A stretch of 64,000 nt of DNA from Formicarius rufipectus (lineage: Eukaryota > Chordata > Aves > Passeriformes > Formicariidae). Positions 51,401-62,895 of this stretch are shown piece by piece. Under the pieces are notes generated by a model, which saw only the letters and a list, made by a program, of their open reading frames with translations, was not told the DNA's origin and did no database searches. The stretch covers positions 325,969 to 389,968 of the forward strand of contig VXAU01000683.1 of the NCBI GenBank assembly GCA_013399695.1. The letters run 5' to 3'. Position 1 is the stretch's first letter; each line of letters begins with the position of its first letter. The position numbers and the translations under genes are program-made.

Positions 51401-51627
51401 AAAAAAATCAGCAAAAATAACTCAGGAAAAAAAAAACCCAAGTAAAACAAATCCTCCACCCCAAAAAAACCCCTAGAATACAAACAAAAACAAAACAAAA
51501 ATATCAAACCAGGAGAGAAAAAAACAAAACAAACAAAAGAAACCCCAACAAACAAACACAAAACACAAACCAGAAAAGATAGAAACTCTAGTGTTTTTTG
51601 GGGTTTTTGTGGTTTTTTTGGTTTTTT
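51401..51627. repeat. A/C tract facing a G/T tract (imperfect fold-back)
   Basis: About 180 bases of A/C-rich sequence (51401-51580, with some TCC and GAGAG interruptions) are followed within about 15 bases by a G/T tract (51592-51627). The two are near complements. For instance, CCCCAAAAAAACCCCTAG at 51459-51476 pairs with CTAGTGTTTTTTGGGG at 51588-51603 apart from a few bases. It is a long imperfect inverted repeat made of low-complexity sequence. Confidence 0.7.
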
Positions 51628-52100
51628 TATATCTTTAAGAGACAGATGTTTTTGTTGCTTCTTGTGAAGAGTTTTTCTTCTTAGTGAAAGAATTGCAACC
51701 CCAGACACCAGCCCAGAGAGATGATCTCAGACTGGTATTCCTGGTACGACCACAGGTAGATCAAAGGACAAGAGATCATTAACCTGAACTATGGCAGCTG
51801 TTACCCTACTTACAAATTACTTCATGCTCTTAGCTTCTGTAAACACCTTTCAAATTTCAGCTAATTAAGAGCTGGAGTTCTTTGAAAGATCATTCCTGCA
51901 GACACTGAGTCAAAGGGCTTTGGGAGACTTGTTCCCTGCACAGAACAGAGCAGCCTCTGCAGCAGCTCACACACTGACATGCTCCAGAAGTTAAACACCA
52001 CTCAAGGGCTCCAGTCCCATGCAAGTGCAGCCCACAGCTCCCACTGTGGCAGATGCCTACAGCTCAAGACCAAGCAGATCCTTCCCACAGGTCACATGGT

Positions 52101-53092
52101 TGGTGGAGGTGTGCTGGCCTTGGCTGGAGAAGAGAGAGAAAAATACAACAAAAGGCTCGTGTCTCTCGACAAGGAGACATCACTCACCAGTTCCCTCCAT
52201 GGGCAAAAAAGACTTTACTTGAGGAAAAGTAATTAATTTATTGCCAATCAAACCAGAGTAGGATAACAAGAAAATAAGACCAAATCTTAAAACACCTTCC
52301 TCCCAGCCCTCCCCCTTCTTTCTGGCCTTAACTCTACTCCTGAATTCTCTACCTCCTCCCCCACAGTGGCACGGGGGGATGAGGAACATGGTCAATTCAT
52401 CACATGTTGTCTCTGCCACTCCCTCCTCCTCCAGGGCAGGGATTCCTCACAGTATTTCTCTGCTCCAGCATGGGATCCCTCCCACAGGAGGTAGTCCTTC
52501 ACAAACTTCTCCAATATGAGACCTTCAACAAAGGTTCTTCATAAACTGCTCCAGCGCTGGTCCCTTCCATAGTGTGCAGTCCTTCAGGAATAGGCTGCTC
52601 CAGTGAAACCCCACAGGGGTCGTACACGTCCTGCCAACAAACCAGCTCCAGCATGGGCTTCCCCCAGGGTCACAGCCTCCTTTGGACATATACCTGCTCT
52701 GGCATGGGGTCCTCCATGGGCTGCAGGTGGATATCTGCTTCCCCATGGGCTACAGGAGGCCATTCTATCTCACCACGGGCTGCAGGGGAATCTCTGCCCC
52801 AGCATCTGGAGCACCTCCTCCCCTTCCTTCTTCTCTGACCTTGGCGTCCACAGAGCTGTTTCCATCACATATCCTCACTTCTCTCTCCCACTCAAACTCT
52901 AATGTGCATATTCTTCCCCCCTTCTTAAATACATTATCCCAGAGGTGCTGCCACCATCACTGATGGTGGGTCCCCCTTGGAGCCAGCTGGCAATGGGTCT
53001 GTTGGAAACAGGGCAAGTTTCTGGCACCTTCTCACAAAACACATCCCTGTAGCCCCACCACTACCAAAACCTTGCCACACAGAACCAATACA
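52101..53092 (-). mobile_element. Solo LTR of an ERVL-like endogenous retrovirus (minus strand)
   Basis: Read on the minus strand the element begins TGTATTGGTTCTGTGTGGCA, continues AAGGTTTTGGTAGTGGTGGG, and ends CACACCTCCACCA, with TG...CA-type ends. The start and the following GATGGTGGCAGCACCTCTGG and ATAATGTATTTAAGAAGGGG stretches match a recurrent avian ERVL-like LTR as I remember it. A TATA-like TATTTAAG lies at 52924-52931 and a polyadenylation signal AATAAA at 52237-52242 (both minus). The body carries degenerate short repeats around GCTCCAGCATGGG. The flanks ATGGT (52096-52100) and CTGGT (53093-53097) agree at four of five bases, as expected of a decayed 5-bp target duplication. No primer binding site or internal region adjoins either end, so it is a solo LTR left by recombination. 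Frames inside it are not genes. Confidence 0.85.
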
Positions 53093-55570
53093 CTGGTTCG
53101 CATAAAGTCAGCCCTCTCAGTACTTCCTGCCCTGCTTAAACCAGCACTATGATCCAACCTGTTTGCAAGCCCAGTGACTGACAGCAGAGCCCGTACTGTG
53201 TGCCTTGTCAGGAACAAGCCTAGTTAATGCAGCAGCTTAAGTAATCATTCCCACCCTCTCTCATAAAAATGTGTGAATCTTGTTGGATGTGGAGTGGTCA
53301 GAGGTCCCCCAAAAAGATGCTCTGATCTTGTGTTGGAATCATACAGATATCATGTCATACTGTTTCAGAAATGGCACCCAAATCAAAAGCAAAAATACAT
53401 CCATCCCTTCCCTTCACAGACACATACTCATCTTACTCCAGCTTACAGCATTATCCAAAGACTGAATTTAAAGGACTTTGTGATCTCAGCTGCCTTGTAG
53501 CCATAGAAACTTAATGTTATAGTTTGGCAGATTTTCAAGGTCGAGGTTCAAACCTAAAAGAGAGAAACAGGCAAAAATTCCTTACAGAATTTAAAGGTAT
53601 GGTATTTGACTATTCACCATGAGCCGAAATTTACCTTTACATCATCTAAAAATCTACCAATAGACCTGAGTAAAGATTAAACAGGTAAGCACCACCTTCC
53701 ACTTAGCCCATCACCATCACAAGCCAAACTCAACTCCCTACTGAACAGAAGTTTCTAATAAATTATAATGGAATGGGACAGAGTTTTACATGGTCCAGAT
53801 TTCTTACTAAACAGATGCACTTTGTCCTATAAATTTTCATTTGTGTAAGCAGCATTTTCCTGAATGTACTTTAAGGTACTTTCTCCTGCTTTCCGTACTT
53901 TGTGTATCTGCATCAACATCCCACTTATTTCTGTCCTTTTATCCTTTCTTCCTTTTATAACAAATCTTCCTCTATAATTTGCAATTTTTCCATAGCTTCA
54001 TGATCTGCTCACACCTTTTTGGCATTACAAAAACAGCAGAGACATGACATATGAGACACACAGACAGAGACTGTGATATATGTAATTTAAAGTGGAGAAG
54101 AGAAAGCGTTTAAGTTTTCTGCATTGTGTCTTTCACTTGGGTGCTTTCTTCAGAATTAAAGTGTGCATTAAGCTAAGCATAACACTTTTGAAAGCATACA
54201 ATTATTCATAAAGATCACTTGTGCTTAGCTTTTTATTTTTTCCCTAACAAAATTTAGTGCCAGTTGGAAACATCAATAAAGAATGTGGCACCTAAGAATA
54301 TCTAACACACCCACTTAAGATACTATATTGGCACTCAAAAACTATCCTAGTAAAACTTCTGAAGGGCAAAACTAAAACAAAAACTCCAGAGTGAAGTACA
54401 GCAATCAATCTTACACAAACATACCAAGCTTTCACAACCACTAAGGCATGTTCTTGCATGTATTAGAGCAGGCCACTCTGCTTTCTGTTTTAAGCACTAA
54501 AAATCCTGCAGGAAAGCTTTCATGACAGACTAGGAGAGACAGACACAATTGTAAAAATGTGTAATTTAAGGTAATTCTGTGTTTAAAATATACCAGTATA
54601 AAACTTCACTAGTTTAATGTTTTAACAAAGAAGCTACATACGCAACACACAGCGTGGATACCAGGCCACAGCGATCTCAGCAGCAGAGCTGCTAACTCCT
54701 AACAGAACAGGATTAGTTTGTCAGCATCACAAATAATCAGGGACTTTCCTGTTTATTTAGTACATTTAATAATAATAGATACAAAGAACCTATGCTGTTT
54801 GTGATGGTGAAACTTAACCCACATATCTTTGCATGAGTTATTCCACTGTGAAGACTCACACTGCTAAAAAAAGTAAATGCTTTCTAAGGTCAGCAAAAGA
54901 AATTAAGACAAAGCAAGCAAGGAAAACCTCAGCAGGACAGGTGATTTGATTTCACCTGACAGAAGCTGCACATCACCTAACTTCCACTAAGGACAGCACT
55001 GCTACAATAAACAAGCCCTGCAATGTGACATCAAAGAAGTTTTGAAAGGACATTACATGAGGAAATGGCTATTTTACTTCACTTCCTGGCATTCTAGAGT
55101 AACTTCCCAAGGGACCTAAGAGACTCAAGCCTTAGTCAAATAAAAATCTGAAGGGGGAAAAAAAAAATAAATCTTGTTTTACTGACAGAGACAACTTAAT
55201 TGGAAGAGCTGCTAAAGTGACCTTCTAAGTGATGGGGTGTAATAGGATGCTCCACTTTTGCAGCATGTAAGTGAATTAAAGCCAGAGAAGGTACCGGACA
55301 GCTGCCTTAGCACTTCAAACACCCAAAGGTGTTTTTGAAATTGGCCATGAAGGGACATAGAGTCCATCTTGGAAATAATTCTCTTCTGAGGACAATTCAA
55401 GAGCACACAATTAGCTGGAAGCTGTGCATCCTCAGAGCAGTTTGGTATGCCTCTTCATTACCTTGGCTGATGAGGCAAGGCTGTGTGAGAGCTGTACTGA
55501 AAACAGGGGAATAAGACAGCACGACTGTCAGGGACTGAGAGGGGAGAAATGAAGGGAGAAGTGAAAAAGG

Positions 55571-55620
55571 AAAACAAACAAACAAAACCAACCAAACAAA
55601 AGCCAAATAAAAAACCCAAC
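55571..55620. repeat. A/C-only low-complexity tract
   Basis: AAAACAAACAAACAAAACCAACC-type sequence, about 50 bases, with a single G and T. Same class as the longer tracts. Confidence 0.8.
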
Positions 55621-57701
55621 TGGCACCACTTTTCTCAAACTGTGGAAAAGAGAAAAAAATCAGAAGTACAGATATGCTTTTAAGGACAATTGTCTTCAAA
55701 GCAGCAGGTCCAACTTCAGCAACAAGTCACTTCATAGGAGAAAAAAGGGTTCAAGATGTCAATAAAGAGATTGTTTCTGCCTGTGCAGAAACCCTTGCTG
55801 TGCAGTATATTATGCTCTCCTTCATCAAGTTCCAATTCCAAACATTACCTAACTTGTATTTTCAATATAAAAATGCAGATAGTAATAATAAATGGTAAGT
55901 AGTACTTTTATTTCCTTCCTGTAAGAAAATAAGTCACACACTACATAAAAGTGCAGTGATCAGGAGTACACTCATACCACTAAGCTTTTCCCCTCCATAG
56001 AATGTTTCTACTGTTCTGTAATAGGTCAGGAAGCACAAGGGAAAAGGCAACTGCAAAAGTACAGGTTAATCTGTAGACATCAGTTTATGAAAACCTCTGC
56101 TAGAGTTTCCTTTCCTTGCATTTAAACTTGCACAGCTTTTAAGGAATAAAGCAATACAAAGGATTGGCATGTGGTAATACTAGATAATTTAAAGCACATT
56201 CAGTCAGCATACCCAAGAACCACATTAAAGGTTTAAAAAGAAAACAATTCTGTTTTTCCCTAGTGAGACAAATAAATGAAGATAGCAGTGTTTGGATCAT
56301 AATCTCTGTTGTATTGCTCTCTTCTACTCCATAGTCTAAAAGTAAAAAAATTGCCAGGTAAATGCTTTATGTCATTTATTTTAAAATTAAAAAAAATCCC
56401 ACTTTAGTAACAGATCATCAGGAGAAATTTATAATGAAAAATGGGCTTTAATAATATTCACTACACACAGAATCATGAAGGTTTATTGGTAATAAAAGCC
56501 TTAATTACAGATTCAATTATTGATAGACATAAATGAAGTACAGTTATATCAGTTTTATTAGCTGTGAAAAATACAAACTAGAAAGCAAAGAAATGATTTC
56601 TAGGTTTTATTGCTTAATGCCAGTAAGATTATTATTTTTCAAATTTATGAAAAAGAATTCTACACCTTTCATTTAGCTTTTCCACCTCTACCCAATTTGT
56701 CCTGTCATCCAGTAACAGAGTCCTTCTCAGGGTGCTTAAATTCATTCATTCTGTCTTTGCAGACGATGGCAGCAATGACTTCCATCAAGTCTTGTAGCTG
56801 GCCAGAAGAAGGCACCCAGCGACTGCTCCCCCAGGCACCCTGCACAGCACTCCTGCGAGGGCAGCAGTTCTTGGGAGAGGGACAGATCCATCTGGCCAGG
56901 ACCAAAAGGTGACAGTGACAAACCACAGTGAAATCCAAACCCCTCTTTCTCATCTCTGCAAAGGTCTGGGCTGACTCTTATGTCCTTCTCCCATCCACAA
57001 AGGCTTTTGAGAAACTCTTAAAAGTCTTCTGTATAGTTCAGGCACCTCTGAGCTGATGTTCCACAAAGCAGCAACAAAACTAGAAGGAAAATTGCCTTGC
57101 TGACAGTGCAGCTGAGCAGAAGCTCTATAAATCGATTCCCAGCACAGCACCACACTCACAGCTACCACCTCACCACACCAGAGTGCTGTGCTCATTCAAG
57201 GTTCTTTGCACAGCCCACAGCAGCACAGCCAGCAACCCACTGTCAGACACCTGCCTCACCCTGCAAACCCCTGCTCACTAGAGCTTGTTAAGCCAGCTGT
57301 GTGATCTGGATTCCCAACCAGACTCTGTGCAGAAATTTGGGGCAACTTGAGAAGACATGCATGATCCGGGAGAAGAGAAAAACAGCCCGACTAAATACAG
57401 ATACCGAAACCTAAATGACAATCGAGCCAGTCAGCCTAGAGGAGGCTGCTATTCTTAGCGTTGCTTCCAGTTAAATAAAGATTTCTGGGTTAAATAAAGA
57501 TACTAAGTGCACCCAGAAACGCTTTCATTTTCACTGCTGCTGCAGTGTGCAGTTGGCAGCCGAGCTTCTCAGTGTGGACCTGAGAAGAAGAAAACAAGAA
57601 AGTTCTACAAACTTTAAACGACTGAAGAAAATTCAAATATATACTATCTATCACTTAAAAATAGAGAAGCAGTCAGAACACTGAATCAGTTAAAAAGAAA
57701 A

Positions 57702-57738
57702 TAAAACAAACAAAAAACCCCAAAAAACCCAACACAAT
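57702..57738. repeat. A/C-only low-complexity tract
   Basis: ATAAAACAAACAAAAAACCC-type sequence followed by CAAAAAACCCAACAC. Low-complexity, with no element boundary. Confidence 0.75.
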
Positions 57739-58740
57739 CATACTAAGGCAGAAAATGAAGTTAGTGAGAGCCTGACGAATGCCAAAGAAATGCTCTTTGG
57801 AAAATAGGAGGGCTGTCATACAGTGCGATTCAGAATCTAACCAGTTGATGAAAGCCTAGAACAAGAAATAACAGTAGCGATAAATAACTACAAAATTTAG
57901 AGGGCTAGAATATTTTTTTTAAATAAAAAGAATATTAAAAATGAGCAAAAACTCAACAGGTAACACTAAGCAGCAGAGTTTACCATTCTCATGGCAAAAT
58001 AAAGATTAACATAAAAACGAGTTACAAGACTACCAGTTTTACCAAAAATTACTTTTACCTCAAGGAGAATAACCAAGAAATACACAAAAACCTGAAATAT
58101 CTTATTGGTAAATAACACTTGTCCTTGTGATCTGGGTAGCAGAGCAACTTGATTCAACCACTGCTGATACCTGCAGTTTCAGATATTGAGAATGTAAGAA
58201 AAAAAAACCCTAAACCTGAGGGTTACATTGCACACGAGATATTTTGTGAAATAAACCAGGCAGAGGTATACAACTCTGACAGGATATGCTGCAACCCAGC
58301 AGAAAAACAAAAATTTAGCCTGCAGACGCTCCCATTATGAAAGAGAGTCAATAATCAAGCATTGATGCTAGAAAACTTGAACAATATTATGTTTGTTAAG
58401 AAGGTACTTCAAAATAAGAACACGAAAGGTTGCTGTTGTATGAACAGCAAACACTGGTTTGAATGGGCTAGCAGGACTGAAAGATTGGCAATTTTATGGC
58501 ACAGTGCATTCACTGCCTGTCACCAGGAACAAATAACTTCTGGACACAAAGGAATTTGGATCATTGTTGAGAAAATTGGAAAAGAACAGAAATAACAAAA
58601 AAAAGAGAAGAGTTATCCTTTGTTACTATCCCATTCATCTGTAAATTCTGAACAATGATGTGGCTAAACTAACCATGCAGGGATGCAGACATTCGTTAAA
58701 CTCAGAAAGCTGAAAGTAAAGTAATCCATGCTTACAAGAG

Positions 58741-58787
58741 AATAAAACAAAACAAAAAACCACAACAAATAAAAACCAAAACACCAT
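58741..58787. repeat. A/C-only low-complexity tract
   Basis: AAAACAAAACAAAAAACCAC followed by AACAAATAAAAACCAAAACACC, with only two T interruptions. Confidence 0.75.
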
Positions 58788-60026
58788 CATCTTTGTTGTC
58801 GGATGAATGTAAATTTAGCTTGGAAATTGAAGGGCTTGATCCTCATCTTTCACAAGCCAGTTTAAACGACTTCAGGAAAGAGAAACATTTCTCCCTCATC
58901 TCTCTAAAACGGAGCATGTAAAAATACAATGAGATAATGTGCAGGCATTCACTGAAAATTATTCCAGCTCCTAACCTTTGCTAACAAGTTCCAGGGCTAG
59001 GTAATTGATTATAAAAATGAAACTGCATTTACTATTTGCTAACACCTGATAAGCTGCAGCTATATAATTGATTCTCCCTTTCAGTATGCATCCAGCTGCA
59101 GTGGTACACAAGCCAGCATGTGAAACACTGGTATTTTATTCAACAGCTCGTCTGTTTCACTGCCTACCTTCCCTCTATGAATGAAGACTCAACTGAAGTT
59201 GCCATAAAAAGAATTATATGGACTACTTTGAGGTATTTAGTGTTATCGCTGGGTAAGCAACCTGAGACAAAATGAGACACAAGGTTATTGGAAGTTACTA
59301 CTTTTCTGGGAGGGAATTGAGGACTCAGGAAGAATCATTAGTCAAGTCTCCCAAGAAGATCTGTGTCACAGAAATCTGGCAAATCTCAAAATCCTGTGTT
59401 TCTCCTGGAACCATCACTGGAGAGAGCACCCAAATCTTCAGCAGGACCTAAAGGGAACAGGCATGCTACTTCCACAGCTCTCATGACAGACAGATATCCA
59501 ACTCTCCACCACCTTTCAATGACTTTCAGAAGACACACAAAATACACTCCAGAAAACCTTTAAGAGAATAAGTGGAATAAAAGCTGCTTTCATTTCTCAT
59601 TTCCTCATTTCAGCCTCTGTTCTATTTGTTCATGTGCTTATGGAAAAATAAAAGCCACAGCTCTTTAACACATTCCCTCTGATATCACCACCAACAGTGA
59701 GACTCCACCTATTCTCTGTTTTCTCCTTCAACACCTGCAAAGGACTGTAGTCTCCAAAGCATAGTTGGGTAGACAAATTCTGATTAATTAGCTGTATCAG
59801 AGTAGTCTGCTAATATAAACATAGCTCCCATCAGCATGTGTATTCCTGGTAGCATAACAAACAATTCTCCCTCCTCCTTCCTATCCCTTGCTTTACTTTT
59901 GACAGTGCAGTCTGCTCAAGTAAGCACATCCACGTTAGCACAGGGGCTGGTATGGAAGCATCACATTACATTCTAAAGCAATGTCTGTAAGATAATTAGC
60001 CCTGCTTTCTGTCTATATCTTTGTTT

Positions 60027-60069
60027 AAAAAAAAAAAAAAAAGAAACAAAAAACCCCCAAACAAACCCT
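60027..60069. repeat. A16 run passing into an A/C tract
   Basis: Sixteen A at 60027-60042 lead into GAAACAAAAAACCCCCAAAC. No retroposed sequence is recognised upstream. Confidence 0.75.
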
Positions 60070-62299
60070 AAAGCTTCTGTTTGATGAACCATGGGGAGAA
60101 AACAGCAGTGACCTTTACTCCTTTGCATAATCCCCTGTCGGCCTAGAGCACAAGTCTCTCCACACGGTCACTCACACAAATAGGTCAAGGCAAATGACTT
60201 TGAATCCTCATCACATTCAGTTCTGATGTACTCTGACTTCCTTCACATTTACAGCTGATGACTTTCCTCCATGCCTTAGTTATTCCTAGACTGGGAAATT
60301 CTGCAATCAAACAACTCTGAGGTGTTATTTAAGATGACACATGAGCCTGTGATTAAAAGATTCATGTTGTCATGCTATTATAGGTATGGTTAAAGAAAGA
60401 CAAAAAAATAGTTAAGCTCATTCACATCCCATTCATATCTTCATTCCAATTCTTTTTTTAGTCTAAGCACCAATTCAAGTAGAAAGAACTATGCCTGAAG
60501 ATCAATATTCCACTGACATGCCTGTCTACTGCAAAAAGAACAGAGCACACAGCAGTGTTTAATAACACCTCGTTTCCCCAGTAAACTTTCCATAGGTCTT
60601 GCTTCCTATCACAGATTCATGCACTGTGAGTCAAGGCCTTACAGGATTCTACACTTATGCCAAGACAACTTTTCAATTATTTAAGTCTCTTGTTGCAAGT
60701 CACAGTGATCCTTCCTTCACACTTACATTTTACAATCCTCCAGTCTACAGAAAATGGATGTCTAGGAGCTGGAACAACCTAAATGATTATTATTCACAAT
60801 AATCTAGTAAAATATGTTTCACTGAAAGTTAATATTTAAAAAATTCAAGCTGAAATTAAAACTACTTTGGGAGTTTATTTTAAATAGCAATAACAATAAA
60901 GCACTACAATATCTTGTTGAAAAGTGGGACACAAACAACACATGAATAGGACCATAACTGAATTAGTCTACACTGCAAAATAAACAAGTAATCATCACAG
61001 GATTTGATAGCCATGCATTTAAACATATCCTAATCCCAAAACTAATAAGAAGGCATAACTATAAAAATAGATCTCTTATGTTAAGTCTCATAAAAGTCAC
61101 AAAACTGCAAATCTGCTCTAAAGGATTTCCTCACATTTTAATTAACTATCATAAAAATATTGGGATGAGATAGTCTCAGTTTATATAGAAGCATTTTCTC
61201 CATTTAAAATTATACTAAAGAAAGCTTAGTAAGCTGCATATTCCCTGCTGACAGGCACAAAAAAAATATTTCCATTCTCATATATTAGATTTTATATACA
61301 GAAAAACCATGTGTGTGCAATTTAAAAAACGGAGGCTTAAAAAGTCAGCCAAAGAGGTGAACTTGCATCAGACTCAGGAAGACTGAACTAGATCAATCCC
61401 CTACCTAAACTATTCTTTGCAAGTCATAATAGCTCCATATCTTCTGCAAGTAGCAGAAAGATGCTACAACTCAAGACAGTATTCAGCATCTTAACAGCCT
61501 CTATACCATCACTGAAGCCTTACTGTATCCCCCTGTGGCCCCTCTGCATGGGCCCTGCTATCCACAGTCTGAAAATTAGGTCCTTAAAAGTCTAAATACT
61601 CAAATTCAAAGCTGTGTATTCAAACACATACTGCATCACGGACCAAAACTATTATATTAGCTTAATTTCAATATTTAGTGACTAAGCAAAACTGCTGTTG
61701 TAGGTTTACAGAATCTGCCATTTCTTCAGAACTGGTAAAAATGCACTGTGAGAACATGGGCTGCTTCCTTTCAGCAATGAGAACTTCTTGACCATCTTGA
61801 ATGACCAGTGTAAGGTGCAAGCCACCCCAGAAAACATCTGATCGCCCAACAGGACAAAGACAGACTTCTAGGTCATCCAGTGACTAAGCTCAGCACATGA
61901 CACCCTTTCCCTGACACATTACCTCATACACCAAATCTCAGAGGGACTAGAAGAAAACATTCAGGGTTTTTTCCGACCCCAAAAAAGACTGTCAGTATGA
62001 ACAACTCTTCAGTTTACGTGTACTGGCCCCCCCCGATGGAGAAGGCAGGCTGCCTAGAAAGGCCCAGTGGTCACCCTGTGAGTACAAGCTACCAATGCCC
62101 AGGGTAAGAATGCTTCAGCTTTGAAAAATCCCTGTAGGAAAGCAGAGATGGCTTCCTGAAACAGGAAGTTACACTGAACCGTATGGCTGAGAAAAGGGGA
62201 ACAGAGACAAACACAGTGGCGTGGCAATACACAGTCTTCACCAAGGGGCACAGCCTTGCTTAACTATGGCAGATGAAAGGAAAAGGAAGCGTCAGAGTG

Positions 62300-62895
62300 A
62301 CTGCCAAACCCAGGGAGCACCTGGAGACACAGGGGAGGGCAGGCACTGCCTACCTTGAAATGGGGTTCTCCCCTGCTCCCTGCTTCTACTCCTCTCCCTC
62401 AATATACTCTGTTCAGGAGTTCTCCTCTACCCTGCTATTTTCCAGAACGCTCCACAGCTTTCCATTCTCCAACTGCAACCTGTCTCACTTGGAAGCCAAA
62501 ATCCAGCTGCTCTTTCCATGCAGAGGACCGAGCTGCTCCATCCACTTAAGGGAAGTGGCAGCACATCCTGGCTCTGCCCAGCTGTGCCAGACCCTCTGCT
62601 TCCTCCCCGTGACCACCACCTGTCTGCCCCGCTCCTCCCGCGCTCTCCACCGCAAGCACCACTTCCCACTGTGTCTTCAGCAGCAGCGGATGTGGCGAGC
62701 CAGATCCAAAAGCTGGGTTCCTCTCAGGTTCAGCCAACTCACACAACTCCAGCTGCAGCTCCTGCTGGCCCCCAGTATCTGTCCCTCCCGTCCCAGCAGC
62801 ATCCTTCTGCCGTCCTTCCAAAAATGACACCGCATCCTTCCCCATCACTGTTGCAAAGACCCCTTTCCGTGATTTTGCTATATTATTTATTTTAA
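62300..62895. other. GC-richer patch with long overlapping open frames
   Basis: The longest plus-strand frame of the window (62273-62827, 184 codons) overlaps another at 62518-62895 (125 codons) and a minus-strand frame of 151 codons (62546-63001). Simultaneous openness in three frames is the usual result of local C/T-rich, GC-elevated composition rather than coding. The translations are serine/proline/leucine-rich, without a recognised domain. A possible internal splice acceptor at 62680 is treated as a finding. Confidence 0.4.

Larger units (their letters stand above)
53093..62299. other. Unique noncoding DNA, no gene recognised
   Basis: No gene is supported. A patch at 56700-57290 is GC-richer, with overlapping frames of 60-100 codons on both strands and no family match. 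A/C tracts lie at 55571-55620, 57702-57738, 58741-58787 and 60027-60069. The section 58930-59180 is high-complexity and free of repeats, with TAAT-type cores, and might be a conserved element, which is unproven. Confidence 0.5.

Noticed and set aside
56467..56490. CACAGAATCATGAAGGTT, resembling a CR1 terminus
   Set aside because: The resemblance ends after about 18 bases and the expected CR1 sequence does not follow on either strand.
56705..57195. Minus-strand frames and a plus-strand acceptor/donor pair (TCTTTGCAG at about 56762, AAAAG|GTGACA at about 56909)
   Set aside because: The splice signals are acceptable but the 146-nt segment gives no recognisable or compositionally convincing peptide, and overlapping frames on both strands point to chance.
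62273..62827. 184-codon plus-strand frame, longest in the window
   Set aside because: Three overlapping frames on two strands are open at once because of local base composition. No domain is recognised and the Leu/Ser/Pro-rich translation looks random.
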